Origin: Lentzea alba
GTDB taxonomy: Bacteria > Actinomycetota > Actinomycetes > Mycobacteriales > Pseudonocardiaceae
NCBI RefSeq assembly: GCF_011067745.1
Contig: NZ_JAAMPJ010000002.1
Coordinates: 62,001 to 126,000, forward strand
Direction: 5' to 3'
Length of the DNA stretch: 64,000 bases
The translations under genes and the position numbers were made by a program. The notes under the pieces are model-generated. The model searched no databases. It was not told the origin of the DNA and saw only the letters and a program-made list of their open reading frames with translations. This document shows positions 15,673 to 25,359 of the stretch, piece after piece (position 1 is the first letter of the stretch; each line of letters begins with the position of its first letter).

Positions 15673-16662
15673 ATGCGGTTGCGCACACCTTTGTTCGTCG
15701 TGGCGCTGGCGGGCAGTCTTCTGATCACTCCGGCAGCGGCTCAGGCCGTGCCGTGCGCCGTGACGGACGTGATGATCAAGGCCAGTGCGGCTTGGGTCAC
15801 CAAGGGCACCGACCTCAAGGCGAACAACTGGTCCAACGCGAACTTCCACACCGGCAACATCGCGCAGGTCCGGACGACCGGGATCAGCAACCACAAGACG
15901 TGGCCGTGGGTGAAGGCGAACAACTTCCTGCTGCCCGTCGACCCGGCGAACCCGTACGCCCCGGACCCGCAGGCGAGCGGTGAGGCCTACCTGGCCGTCT
16001 CGTTCTTCCACCCGGAGCCCGAGGTGCTCCAGCCGCTGCGGGACAACCTGCGGGCCCAGGCGAAGACCGGGAGGTTCGACCACTGGAAGTCGCCGGACGC
16101 CCTGACGATGTCGCTGCCGTCCTTCACCGAGGTCGCCGTGCGCGACCTCGACCAGGACCTGCTCGACTACTCGTTCAAGTCGTACCGCGACCTCAAGAAG
16201 CGGACGTTCAGCGAGGTCACGGGCCTGTGGAGCCGGAACGTGCAGACGAACGGCTGGGCGGTGCAGGGCCTGGCCAAGGCGATCCAGATGCTGCCGAAGG
16301 ACAACCCGTACCGCGCCGACTACGCCAAGACGCTGCGCAAGTCCGCCCAGACGCTGCGGTACCTGCAGCGTCACGACGGCTTCTGGGGCGCCACCGGCAA
16401 GGACTCGGCGGCCACCGCGATGATCACGTACGCGTTCGCGGCGGGCATCAACGCGGGCGTGCTCGACCGGGACACCTACCTGCCGCACGTGCAACGGGGC
16501 TGGCAGGCGCTGCAGACCGCGCTGGACGCCGACGGACTGCTCGGCTGGACGGCGGCCCGCAACTCCTGGCAGCCCGCCTCAGCCGGCGACTCGGCTGGGT
16601 TCGCCGTCGGCAGCTTCCTCATCGCGGGGCAGCAGCTGGTCCCTCTCACGCCGGGTTGCTAG
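15673..16662 (+). CDS. Secreted GH88/GH105-like hydrolase
   Basis: 329 residues with a signal peptide cleaved after AAAQA. The body is an all-helical repeat protein typical of (alpha/alpha)6 barrels: LWSRNVQTNGWAVQGLAKAI, RYLQRHDGFWGATGKDSAAT, AMITYAFAAGINAGVLDRD and VQRGWQAL. This order matches unsaturated uronyl/rhamnogalacturonyl hydrolases (GH88/GH105), which release 4,5-unsaturated sugars from pectin or glycosaminoglycan fragments. The N-terminal 110 residues are less typical. No lyase or sugar transporter is nearby, so the substrate is open. Its last 84 bases overlap the convergent mannosyltransferase gene. Confidence 0.65.
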   Translation: MRLRTPLFVVALAGSLLITPAAAQAVPCAVTDVMIKASAAWVTKGTDLKANNWSNANFHTGNIAQVRTTGISNHKTWPWVKANNFLLPVDPANPYAPDPQASGEAYLAVSFFHPEPEVLQPLRDNLRAQAKTGRFDHWKSPDALTMSLPSFTEVAVRDLDQDLLDYSFKSYRDLKKRTFSEVTGLWSRNVQTNGWAVQGLAKAIQMLPKDNPYRADYAKTLRKSAQTLRYLQRHDGFWGATGKDSAATAMITYAFAAGINAGVLDRDTYLPHVQRGWQALQTALDADGLLGWTAARNSWQPASAGDSAGFAVGSFLIAGQQLVPLTPGC

Positions 16663-17793
16663 ACCGATCGCGACCAGCGTGAGCATGCCCGCCACCGGGT
16701 AGCCCCAGCCGAGCACCACGAAGTACCAGGGGCGCGGGAAGTCCCAGATGTTCGGCTGGGCGAGCAGCAGGAACGAGATCAGGTAGCCGCCGGTCAGCAG
16801 CACCCACAGGCCGGCGGTGATCTTGCACAGGAGGTGTCCGCCCTCGTAGATGAGCCACAGCAGGGCGGGCACCATCCACACCCAGTGGTGGCTCCACGAG
16901 ATCGGCGAGACCAGCAGGCCGAGCATCTGCACGCTGATGATCAACGCCAGCGCGTCCTTGGTCTTGCTGACCGCGAACCAGGTCAGCACGGCCGCGACGA
17001 GCACGGCGGCGAGGTAGATCTTCCCGGTCTGCACGTCGTAGCCGAACGTGCGGCTCAGCGCGCCGCGCATCGACTGGTTGATCGCGCTGCCGACCGGCCC
17101 GACCCGGCTCGCGTCACCGAGCAGCTGGAACCAGAACTTGTCCGACTGCGACGGTGAGATCGCCCAGCCGATGCCGTACACCGCCACAAAAGCGACGAAC
17201 GACCACACGGCGGCCATCCACCGGCGCTGGATGAGGAAGTACAGACCGGAGATGGCGGGAGTCAGCTTGATGCCCGCGGTGAAACCCACACCGGCGCCGC
17301 CGACCCAGTTGCGCGCGCTCGCGAGCGTGCCGATGAGGATCGCCGCCAGCACCAGGTTGATCTGGCCGTAGTTGAGCGTGGTGCGCACCGGCTCGATCCA
17401 CAGCACCAGCGCGGTCCACATCATCGCGCGGCGCGGGTCGTTCAGCTTCAGCAGCTTGAGGCTGGTGCGCACGATGAAGTACAGGCAGCCGAGGCAGATC
17501 AGCTGCCAGACCCAGCGGGACGCCTCCCACGGGATCCAGCTCATCGGCGTGAAGATCGCGGCCGCGAACGGCGGGTACGTGAACGGCAGCGGGAACACGT
17601 CCGCGTACTGGTCGAGCCGCCACTCGTACAGGTCGCCGGAGAACAGGTGCGGCGATCCGTTGCGGTACACCAGCAGGTCGATCATGGTCATCTTCGCCTG
17701 GAAAGCGACCATGAGCAGGTGCCCGACGACCGACAAGGCGAGCAGCCACGGCGCTACGGAGAGCACACGCGCTTCCACAGCACGGAGTTTCAC
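16579..17793 (-). CDS. GT87-family (DUF2029) polyprenol-dependent mannosyltransferase
   Basis: 404 residues from GTG 17793 with nine or more membrane helices. Motifs of the GT-C GT87 family are present: DLLVYRNG, FTYPPFAAAIFTPMSW, LNYGQINLVLAAILIG, FTAGIKLTPAI and SPISWSHHWVW. In mycobacteria GT87 enzymes such as PimE add alpha-1,2-mannose to PIM/LAM from polyprenyl-phosphate mannose on the outer face of the membrane. Which glycan is modified here cannot be told. The C-terminal 28 codons overlap the GH-like gene on the other strand, an unusually long convergent overlap. Confidence 0.85.
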   Translation of the reverse strand: MKLRAVEARVLSVAPWLLALSVVGHLLMVAFQAKMTMIDLLVYRNGSPHLFSGDLYEWRLDQYADVFPLPFTYPPFAAAIFTPMSWIPWEASRWVWQLICLGCLYFIVRTSLKLLKLNDPRRAMMWTALVLWIEPVRTTLNYGQINLVLAAILIGTLASARNWVGGAGVGFTAGIKLTPAISGLYFLIQRRWMAAVWSFVAFVAVYGIGWAISPSQSDKFWFQLLGDASRVGPVGSAINQSMRGALSRTFGYDVQTGKIYLAAVLVAAVLTWFAVSKTKDALALIISVQMLGLLVSPISWSHHWVWMVPALLWLIYEGGHLLCKITAGLWVLLTGGYLISFLLLAQPNIWDFPRPWYFVVLGWGYPVAGMLTLVAIGLATRRERDQLLPRDEEAADGEPSRVAG

Positions 17794-17878
17794 CCCGAAA
17801 ACGTTACCCGAGGCAACTTTCGCGGGTACCCCGGCGTCATAAGGACGGGAGAGATCGCAAGAGGGAGTTTTTCTGATC

Positions 17879-17980
17879 ATGTCTGTTGATCTTGTTGTTG
17901 CCGCTGTCGCCGCTCTGGCCATGCTGGGGGTCGCGTTCGGAGTGTTCGCTGCTGCCGCGCGCGCCAAGAACAACGTGTAA
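17879..17980 (+). CDS. 33-residue single-span membrane mini-protein
   Basis: ATG 17879 to TAA 17980, preceded by GAGGGAG 11 bases upstream and followed within 20 bases by a strong terminator. The peptide starts MSVDLVVAAVAALAMLGVAF and ends with the charged RAKNNV, giving one hydrophobic helix with a short basic tail. It is divergent from the GT87 gene and stands alone. Nearly all residues are small or aliphatic. I do not recognise it; it may be a membrane-associated regulatory peptide. Coding is supported by the ribosome site, the helix and its own terminator. Confidence 0.6.
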   Translation: MSVDLVVAAVAALAMLGVAFGVFAAAARAKNNV

Positions 17981-17997
17981 AACGTTGTGAGACAAGG

Positions 17998-18032
17998 AAA
18001 GGGGGAGCCTCCACATGGGAGGCTCCCCCTTT
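17998..18032 (+). terminator. Hairpin after the 33-residue gene
   Basis: AAAGGGGGAGCCTCC (17998-18012) and GGAGGCTCCCCCTTT (18018-18032) form a perfect 15-bp stem with a 5-base loop and short A/T ends, able to act in both directions. It separates the mini-gene from the minus-strand DUF6131 gene. Confidence 0.85.
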
Positions 18033-18069
18033 CACCTTTCCGAGGGGAGGAAAGGGATGCCAGGCGGCA

Positions 18070-18225
18070 TCAGAAGTAGTGCGCGCGACCGCCGACCGGC
18101 TTGCCCACTGCGCCGAGGACGGCGAGGATGGCGCCGATCACCAGAAGCACCACTCCGATGGTCGTCAGAATGCTGATACCGGCCAGCCATCCGACGACGA
18201 GCAGAATCAGACCGAGGACGATCAT
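18070..18225 (-). CDS. Small membrane protein, DUF6131 type
   Basis: 51 residues from ATG 18225, after GGAGGTGTC. It has two hydrophobic helices (IVLGLILLVVGWLAGI and IGVVLLVIGAILAVLG) and ends in KPVGGRAHYF, a tail I associate with the DUF6131 family of actinobacteria. Function unknown. It lies downstream of the SARP gene on the same strand, with a 57-base gap. Confidence 0.82.
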   Translation of the reverse strand: MIVLGLILLVVGWLAGISILTTIGVVLLVIGAILAVLGAVGKPVGGRAHYF

Positions 18226-18282
18226 GACACCTCCAGGTGGGGAATCCTTCTCTGGGCTACCCCACCGGTGTCGGTACAAACC

Positions 18283-21200
18283 TCAGGACACGGATACTCC
18301 GCAATCCCGATAAGCATTGGCGGCCAATAGTTCCGCGTCCGCCGCACCGTCGGCGTCGCCGGTCGCGCGGAGTACTTCCGCGAGTGCCTGGAGTGACTGC
18401 CCTTCGAGGTGCCGCTGGTGATACCGGCGGTGCGTGGCGACGGCCTCCTCCGCGCAGCGCAGCGCCTCCTCCGTCTCGCCGAGCGCGAGGTGCAGCAACG
18501 CGCGCTCCTTGAGTTCACTTCCCGCGTACAAGAGGTGGTCGCTGTCGAGACGTGCCCGCACTTCGCTCAGGTGGTGCGCCGCGTTCTCGTAGTCGCCCAG
18601 TTTGCGATACGCCCGCGCGGCCGACCAATGAGCAGTGATTCGGTATTCGGTCATCTTCTCGCTGTCGACTATCTTGAACTGCAGGCGTACGGCGGCCAAC
18701 GCGTCCTCATGTGCGTCGCAGTCGTCGAACAGGTCGGCCAACGCGTGCCAGGCGTCGAGCTCCTCCTCGAAACCGGACCGCAGCCGCACCTCGTCGAGAA
18801 CGTCGATCATGAGGTCGAACGCCTCGTCGACCTGGCGGAGCCCCAGCTTGGCCCGCACGGCGGCGATGGTGCCGATCGTGAGCTGCCTGGGGTGCCCGAG
18901 CTCTGCCTGCAGTGCGACGTACGCGGCTTGGTGCGCCAGCACGTCCGGAAACCGGCCCAGTTCGGTGTAGACGCCGTTCAGCGAGGCATGGGCGTGTCCG
19001 CGGACGCCGGGCGAGTTGCTGAGCTCCAGCACCCTGAGCAGCGACTGCTCCGCGCCGAGGAGGTCGGGCATGTTGAACGACATCGCGGCGATGGCGAGCA
19101 GTACCAGGGCCTGGCCTTCGGTCTCACCTCGCTGCTCGTCGATCGCGAGCGCCTGGTGCTGGTGGTGCAGCGCGGTCTTCACGTCGCCCGCCGAGCGGTA
19201 CACCCCTCCCAGGACCCTGTGCGCGGACGCCTGGACCCGCAGATCGCCCATGCCCACGGCCAAGCCGAGCGCCACGGTGGTGAGCTCCTTGGCCCGGGCG
19301 AAGTCTCCCTGGGAGAAGCGGTAGATCGCGTAGGAGAGGTCCGCGTTGGCGATCAGCACGTCCTCACCGGACTCGTGGGCCGCGCGGTCCCGGATCTCGC
19401 ACAACGCCGACCAGCGCGAGTCGTCGCGGGTCTCGTAGCAGTACGCGGTGAGCACGGCACCGATCTCGTTGGCGGGCCAGTACTCGCCGCGCTCGGTCGC
19501 GACCACCACCGCCGAGAGCAGGTTCTCGTACTCGGCGGTCATCCACGCGAACGCTTCTTCCGGCGTCTGCAGCACCACGCCGGGTAGTTGGGTCGTGGTG
19601 GTGGAGAGCGGGAACCGTCGTTGGTCCGGGAACAGCAGCTCAGCGGCGTCGTCAGTCATGCGGCGGTAGAAGTCGTACAACCGCCCCATGGCCTCGTCGG
19701 TCTCCTCTCTCGTGCACCGCTCCCGTGCGTACACCCGCAACAGGTCGTGCAGGGCGAAGCGGGTGCCGCGCTGTTCGACGAGATGAACGCCGACGAGCTG
19801 GTTGAGGTGACGTCGGGCGTTGGGCAGACCCGCGATCACCGCGGCATCGTTGGCGGTGAAGTCCGCGCCGGGCAGCACCCCCAGTCGCCGCAGCACCAGC
19901 CGCGCGTCCTCGGGCAGCGAGGAGTAGCTCTCGTCGAAGACGACGCTGACCGCGACCGCGGGGTCACCGGGCACCGCCAGCTCGCCGAGCCGGTCGTCGT
20001 CCAGCTGCGCGACCTTGTCCGCGATGGTCATCAACTCCTGCGCGCCCAGGTCGGCGGCCGCGATGCGCAAGGCCAGCGGCAACCCACCGCACAACCGCAC
20101 CAGCGCCGCAGCGGCGTCCGCCTCCGCCCGCACGCGTCCCTCGCCGAGCACCCGTTCCAGCAGCCGCGTGCCGCCGTCGTCGCTCAACGTCGGCAACCGC
20201 AGGAGCTCCGCGTCGTGCAGGGCCAGCCCGCGCAGGTCGCTGCGGCTGGTGACAATCGCCAGCACTCCGGCGGCCGCGGGCAGCAACGGCCGCACCTGCT
20301 CGGCGTTCGCGGCGTTGTCGAGCACCAGCAACAGCTTCCGGTCCGCGACCAACGTGCGGTAGAGCGCCACCTGTTCGTCCAGGCCGACCGGCACGGAGTC
20401 GACGCCCAGTCCCTTGAGCACGAGCGTCAGGGCTTCCTGCGGCGACATCGCCCGCACCGGGTCCTGCCCGCGCAGGTTGACGAAGATCTGCCCGTCCCCG
20501 AAGCGGCTGGCGATACGGTGCGCCCAGTGCACGGCGAGCGAGGTCTTGCCGACCCCACCGGTGCCCGTGATGACCAGCACCCGCGCCGCACTCGCGCCGA
20601 GCCGTTCGACGTCGCCCTCGCGCCCGACGAACGTGGTCAGCTCCGGCGGCAACTGCCGGGGCATGGGGGTCTTCTCCTTGGGCGACGTGACCTCGCCGCG
20701 CAGGATCTGTTCGTGCAGCTCGCGCAACGCGGGCGCCGGATCGATCCCCAGCTCCTCCGCCAGCATCTCGCTGACCTGCCGATACGCGGCGAGCGCGCCG
20801 GCCTGCTGCCCGGACCGGTACAGCGCCAGCATCAGGTGGGCCCAGAACCTGTCACGCAGCGGATGCCTGCGGGTGAGGTCCTGCAGCTCCGGGACCAGCT
20901 CCGCCGACCGCCCAGTCGTGAGGTCCGCCTCGATCCGCTTCTCCAACGCGGCGAGCTGTTCCTCCATCAACAGCGGCACCTCGTCGCGGTGCAACGACTC
21001 CGAGGCGACGTTCCCGAGCACCGGCCCGCGCCACAACGCGAGCGCACCCTCGAACTCCTGCTCCTCGACCAGCCGCCGGAACCGCGCGAGGTCGAGCTGC
21101 TCCGGCGCGACCTCGGCCAGGTACCCACCGAGCTCGGTGCGCACGCAGTTGGCCTCGCCGAGCGCCTGCCGCAGCCGCATGACGACCGTCTGCAGCGTCT

Positions 21201-21390
21201 TGTGCGCCCGGTCGAGGTCCGGCGGCTGCCCCTCCCACACCCGCTCGACCAGCTCATCGACCGACACAAACCGGTTGGCGCGCAACAACAACGTCGCGAG
21301 CAGCACACGTCCGCGCCCGGCGGGAACAGCCACGGGCTCCCCGTCGAGCAGCACCTCCAGCGGTCCCAGCACCCGGTACTCAGCTCTCAC
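18283..21390 (-). CDS. SARP/AfsR-type regulator (BTAD, NB-ARC, TPR)
   Basis: 1035 residues. An OmpR-like winged helix (1-95: RVLGPLEVLLDGEPVAVP to LRQALGE) and a bacterial transcriptional activation domain (about 100-240) are followed by an NB-ARC ATPase with GTGGVGKTSLAVHWAH (Walker A, near 265), LLLVLDNAANAEQV (Walker B) and CGGLPLALRI (GLPL motif), then TPR-like helices over the last 400 residues. This is the AfsR/GlnR-class architecture that activates antibiotic or developmental genes in Streptomyces. No biosynthetic cluster is beside it. The divergent gene is a methyltransferase. Signal and targets are unknown. Confidence 0.92.
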   Translation of the reverse strand: MRAEYRVLGPLEVLLDGEPVAVPAGRGRVLLATLLLRANRFVSVDELVERVWEGQPPDLDRAHKTLQTVVMRLRQALGEANCVRTELGGYLAEVAPEQLDLARFRRLVEEQEFEGALALWRGPVLGNVASESLHRDEVPLLMEEQLAALEKRIEADLTTGRSAELVPELQDLTRRHPLRDRFWAHLMLALYRSGQQAGALAAYRQVSEMLAEELGIDPAPALRELHEQILRGEVTSPKEKTPMPRQLPPELTTFVGREGDVERLGASAARVLVITGTGGVGKTSLAVHWAHRIASRFGDGQIFVNLRGQDPVRAMSPQEALTLVLKGLGVDSVPVGLDEQVALYRTLVADRKLLLVLDNAANAEQVRPLLPAAAGVLAIVTSRSDLRGLALHDAELLRLPTLSDDGGTRLLERVLGEGRVRAEADAAAALVRLCGGLPLALRIAAADLGAQELMTIADKVAQLDDDRLGELAVPGDPAVAVSVVFDESYSSLPEDARLVLRRLGVLPGADFTANDAAVIAGLPNARRHLNQLVGVHLVEQRGTRFALHDLLRVYARERCTREETDEAMGRLYDFYRRMTDDAAELLFPDQRRFPLSTTTTQLPGVVLQTPEEAFAWMTAEYENLLSAVVVATERGEYWPANEIGAVLTAYCYETRDDSRWSALCEIRDRAAHESGEDVLIANADLSYAIYRFSQGDFARAKELTTVALGLAVGMGDLRVQASAHRVLGGVYRSAGDVKTALHHQHQALAIDEQRGETEGQALVLLAIAAMSFNMPDLLGAEQSLLRVLELSNSPGVRGHAHASLNGVYTELGRFPDVLAHQAAYVALQAELGHPRQLTIGTIAAVRAKLGLRQVDEAFDLMIDVLDEVRLRSGFEEELDAWHALADLFDDCDAHEDALAAVRLQFKIVDSEKMTEYRITAHWSAARAYRKLGDYENAAHHLSEVRARLDSDHLLYAGSELKERALLHLALGETEEALRCAEEAVATHRRYHQRHLEGQSLQALAEVLRATGDADGAADAELLAANAYRDCGVSVS

Positions 21391-21463
21391 GCCCTGGAAG
21401 TCTAGGTGGGCGAGATGAGACAGGCGGTCGACGCGGCCCCGATGCGATGCCAGCCTTCATCTC

Positions 21464-22255
21464 ATGCAGGCAGTGAGCAAGACAGCGCTGTGGGTCGCCT
21501 CGATGCGAGCAACCGAGGCCGCCCGCCCGGACCGGTTGCACCACGACCCTCTCGCCACCGCCGTGGTGGCAACCGCCATCGAGCCGATCCCCCCGGCCCC
21601 ACCGGGCGCGGCCGAGTTCATGGCCGTCCGCACCCGCTTCTACGACAACTTCCTGCTGTCCTCGAACGCCACGCAGGTGGTCATCCTCGCCGCCGGCCTG
21701 GACGCCCGCGCGTTCCGCCTGCCCTGGCCATCCGACGTCCGCCTGTTCGAGCTCGACCTGCCCGAACTCCTCGACTTCAAGTCGCAACTGGTAGCCGACA
21801 CAGGCCTCACCGCCGCGTGCTCACGCGTCGTCGTACCCGTAGACCTGCGCGACGACTGGCCCACCGTGCTGACCGCCGCCGGCTTCTCGGCCGCTTCGCC
21901 CACCGCGTGGATCGCCGAAGGCCTGCTCCAGTACCTGACCGAGCCGGACCGCAAGCGCCTGCTGGACGCGATCTCGGCGCTGTCGGCACCCGGCAGCCGG
22001 TTCGCGTTCGACCACATGGACAGCTCGGCCGACGACCGCGAGGTAGTAGTGGACACACTGGACCGGATCCGCAGCATGGGCGCGGAGTTCGTGGCGACCG
22101 TCGACGACCCGGCTCGGTGGTTGGCCGCGCACGGCTGGACCGTGTCGACGGATCGGGTGCCGGCGCTCGCGGAGGCCTACGGGCGGCCGCTGCCGGACTT
22201 CATGGATCCGGCGGCGGCGAACGCGACCGCGCTCTGCACGGCTGACTTGGCCTGA
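21464..22255 (+). CDS. SAM-dependent methyltransferase, PPM/TIGR00027 family
   Basis: 263 residues resembling the leucine carboxyl methyltransferase-like family expanded in mycobacteria and streptomycetes. It begins VSKTALWVASMRATEA, a family hallmark. The SAM site is VVILAAGLDARAFRLPW, then LFELDLPELLDFK, and WIAEGLLQYL. ATG 21464 has no clear ribosome site; GTG 21473 is an alternative. It is divergent from the SARP gene. The methyl acceptor is not known. Confidence 0.88.
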   Translation: MQAVSKTALWVASMRATEAARPDRLHHDPLATAVVATAIEPIPPAPPGAAEFMAVRTRFYDNFLLSSNATQVVILAAGLDARAFRLPWPSDVRLFELDLPELLDFKSQLVADTGLTAACSRVVVPVDLRDDWPTVLTAAGFSAASPTAWIAEGLLQYLTEPDRKRLLDAISALSAPGSRFAFDHMDSSADDREVVVDTLDRIRSMGAEFVATVDDPARWLAAHGWTVSTDRVPALAEAYGRPLPDFMDPAAANATALCTADLA

Positions 22256-22283
22256 CCCGCTGCTCAGCCGCTATCTTGGTGCC

Positions 22284-22856
22284 ATGACCGCTCTGCCTGA
22301 CTGGATGCGCCCTCCCCGCGCGGAAGGGTGGTTCGCGGAGGACCTGGACCGCCTCCCAGAGGCGCCCCGCCACACCGAGCTGATCGACGGAGCTCTTGTT
22401 TTCAAGATGTGACCGCAGCGGGTGTGGCACGCCCGCGTCGTCACGGCCCTGACCACGGCCCTTTCCGATCAGGCGCCCGCAGGTGTCGAGGTGGACCGCG
22501 AGGTCACCACCCGGCTCGACGAACGCAACCGTCCTGAGCCTGATGTTCTGGCTACAACAGCTCCCTATGCCCCGGCCCGGACGTGGTTCAAGCCCGTCGA
22601 TGTCCAACTGGTGGTAGAGGTCGTCTCGCCGGAGTCCGCGCATCGAGATCGGACCGTCAAACTCCGCAAGTACGCCGAAGCGGGTATCAAGCACTACTGG
22701 TGTATCGAGGAGGAAGGCAGTCTCCCGGTAGTGCATGTGTACGAGCTGGACGAACCCACCAGGGCATACGCACCGGCTGGCATTTTTCGGCATGCGCTGA
22801 AGGTCTCGGTGCCGTTCGAAATCAGCCTTGAGCTGGATGAGCTCGACGGCCGCTGA
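22284..22856 (+). pseudogene. Uma2-family (restriction-endonuclease-fold) protein with an in-frame stop
   Basis: From ATG 22284 the frame encodes MTALPDWMRPPRAEGWF and HTELIDGALVFKM, then hits TGA at 22410-22412, and continues in the same frame with PQRVWHARVVTALTTAL to the stop at 22856 (191 codons in all). Uma2 proteins read through this point with Ser (typically MSPQ), so one base change (TCA or TCG to TGA) explains it. The core nuclease-fold residues downstream are intact: PDVLATTA, LVVEVVSPESAHRDRTVKLRKYAEAGI (shown in part: VVEVVSPES) and HYWCIE. Either a recent pseudogene or a sequencing error. Confidence 0.85.
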
Positions 22857-22872
22857 AGCGCCCTCGAACGCG

Positions 22873-22903
22873 CGAAGGGCCCCTCCAGCGGAGGGGCCCT
22901 TCG
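22873..22903. terminator. Convergent terminator between the Uma2 remnant and ychF
   Basis: A 14-bp perfect stem, CGAAGGGCCCCTCC (22873-22886) with GGAGGGGCCCTTCG (22890-22903), and a 3-base AGC loop. It lies between two convergent reading frames and can serve both. Confidence 0.85.
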
Positions 22904-22912
22904 AACGCTTGG

Positions 22913-23992
<1,080 letters not shown>

Positions 23993-24072
23993 GGGGAGCG
24001 AGTCTACGGCAGGCGACGGTCGTGTCCGATTCCCGCGAGCCATCGGCCGTTGCCGCTGGCAGGATCGACGGC

Positions 24073-25359
24073 ATGGTCATTGACGAAGAACACGCCTACC
24101 GGGTCTGCGCCGCACGTGACGCCCGGTTCGACGGGTGCTTCATCCACGCGGTCCGCACGACCGGCATCTACTGCCGGCCGTCGTGCCCCGCGGTGACCCC
24201 GAAGCGCCGCAACAGCCAGTTCTTCCTGACAGCCGCCGCCGCGCAGTCGGCCGGCTTCCGCGCCTGCCGCCGGTGCCTTCCGGACGCCGTGCCGGGCTCG
24301 CCCGAGTGGAACCTCCGCGCCGACCTGGCCGGCCGCGCGATGCGCCTGATCAGCGATGGCGTCGTCGAACGCGACGGCGTGACCGGCCTGGCCTCGCGCC
24401 TGGGCTACTCGGAACGCCACCTGACCAGGGTGCTGACGTCCGAGCTGGGCGCCGGACCGCTGGCCTTGGCCCGCGCGCACCGCGCTCACGCCGCGCGGTT
24501 GCTCATCGAGACGACCGAACTGCCGTTCGCGGACATCGCGTTCGCCGCGGGTTTCGCGTCCGTGCGGCAGTTCAACGACACCATCCGCATGGTGTTCGCC
24601 TCGACACCGTCGGACATGCGGGGCCGCGGCAAGGCACCGGTCGGCACCCCGGGCCGGATCGTGCTGCGACTCCCGTACCGACCGCCGTTCGACGCTGACG
24701 GCCTGTTGATGCACTTCCGCGCGAACGCACTGCCGGGCGTGGAGGAGGTCACCGCCGATTCCTACGCACGGACGTTGTCGCTGCCACACGGCGAGGCAAC
24801 GGTCCGGCTTACGTTCCCGACAGACCACGTCCTGTGCTCGTTGAGGCTGACCGACGTCCGCGATCTGGGCGCCGCGGTCTCCCGCGTGCGCCGCCTGCTG
24901 GACCTCGACGCCGACCCGATGGCCGTGGACTCGTTCCTGGGCGCGGACCCGATCATCGGCCCGCTGGTCCGCGCGGTCCCCGGCATCCGCGTGCCGGGCA
25001 GTGTCGACGGAGCGGAAACCCTGCTGCGCCTGGTGGCCCCGTTCGCCGGCGTGCCGCTGCAGATCCCGGACGGCGCGCTGACCCACCTCTACTCGGCGGG
25101 GGACCACCCCGTCACCGAGGCACTGGCGAACGGCAGACTCGCCGTGGACGTGGGCCGCTCGCCAGAAGACCTGACCGCAGAACTGACAGCCCTGGTCGGC
25201 GCTTCCGTCGCCGACGAGGTCGCCATGCGAGTCCTGGGCACACCGGACGTGCTGGTGCTCCCGCCGGGCTTGCAACACCTGGCTTCCCACGGCCCCGAGT
25301 GGCGGCCGTGGCGCTCCTACGCCGGAGCACACCTGACGAGGAAGGCAGCTACATCATGA
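24073..25359 (+). CDS. Ada-AlkA fusion with a degenerate glycosylase domain
   Basis: 428 residues from ATG 24073 (AGGA upstream). Residues 1-80 are an Ada methyl-phosphotriester domain with the four zinc Cys (RTTGIYCRPSCPA and FRACRRC). Residues 85-190 are an AraC-type helix-turn-helix (GLASRLGYSERHLTRVL). Residues 200-290 match the AlkA N-terminal domain. The helix-hairpin-helix glycosylase part is eroded: the LPGIGPWTA hairpin is replaced by LVGASVADEVAMRVLG, and the segment that should hold the catalytic Asp reads DVLVLPPGLQHLA. It probably senses DNA methylation but no longer excises bases. It overlaps ogt by four bases. Confidence 0.88.
   Translation: MVIDEEHAYRVCAARDARFDGCFIHAVRTTGIYCRPSCPAVTPKRRNSQFFLTAAAAQSAGFRACRRCLPDAVPGSPEWNLRADLAGRAMRLISDGVVERDGVTGLASRLGYSERHLTRVLTSELGAGPLALARAHRAHAARLLIETTELPFADIAFAAGFASVRQFNDTIRMVFASTPSDMRGRGKAPVGTPGRIVLRLPYRPPFDADGLLMHFRANALPGVEEVTADSYARTLSLPHGEATVRLTFPTDHVLCSLRLTDVRDLGAAVSRVRRLLDLDADPMAVDSFLGADPIIGPLVRAVPGIRVPGSVDGAETLLRLVAPFAGVPLQIPDGALTHLYSAGDHPVTEALANGRLAVDVGRSPEDLTAELTALVGASVADEVAMRVLGTPDVLVLPPGLQHLASHGPEWRPWRSYAGAHLTRKAATS

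Noticed and set aside
19588-21405. Long plus-strand frame opposite the SARP gene
   Set aside because: An antisense shadow typical of high-GC DNA; the minus-strand frame shows clear BTAD, NB-ARC and TPR features.
21411-21463. GAGATGA / TCATCTC inverted repeat before the methyltransferase
   Set aside because: Seven-base arms 38 bases apart in GC-rich DNA can arise by chance; no other support.
22410-22412. Selenocysteine recoding of the TGA in the Uma2-like gene
   Set aside because: Homologues have Ser, not Cys or Sec, there; I see no selenocysteine insertion structure downstream. A nonsense change is simpler.
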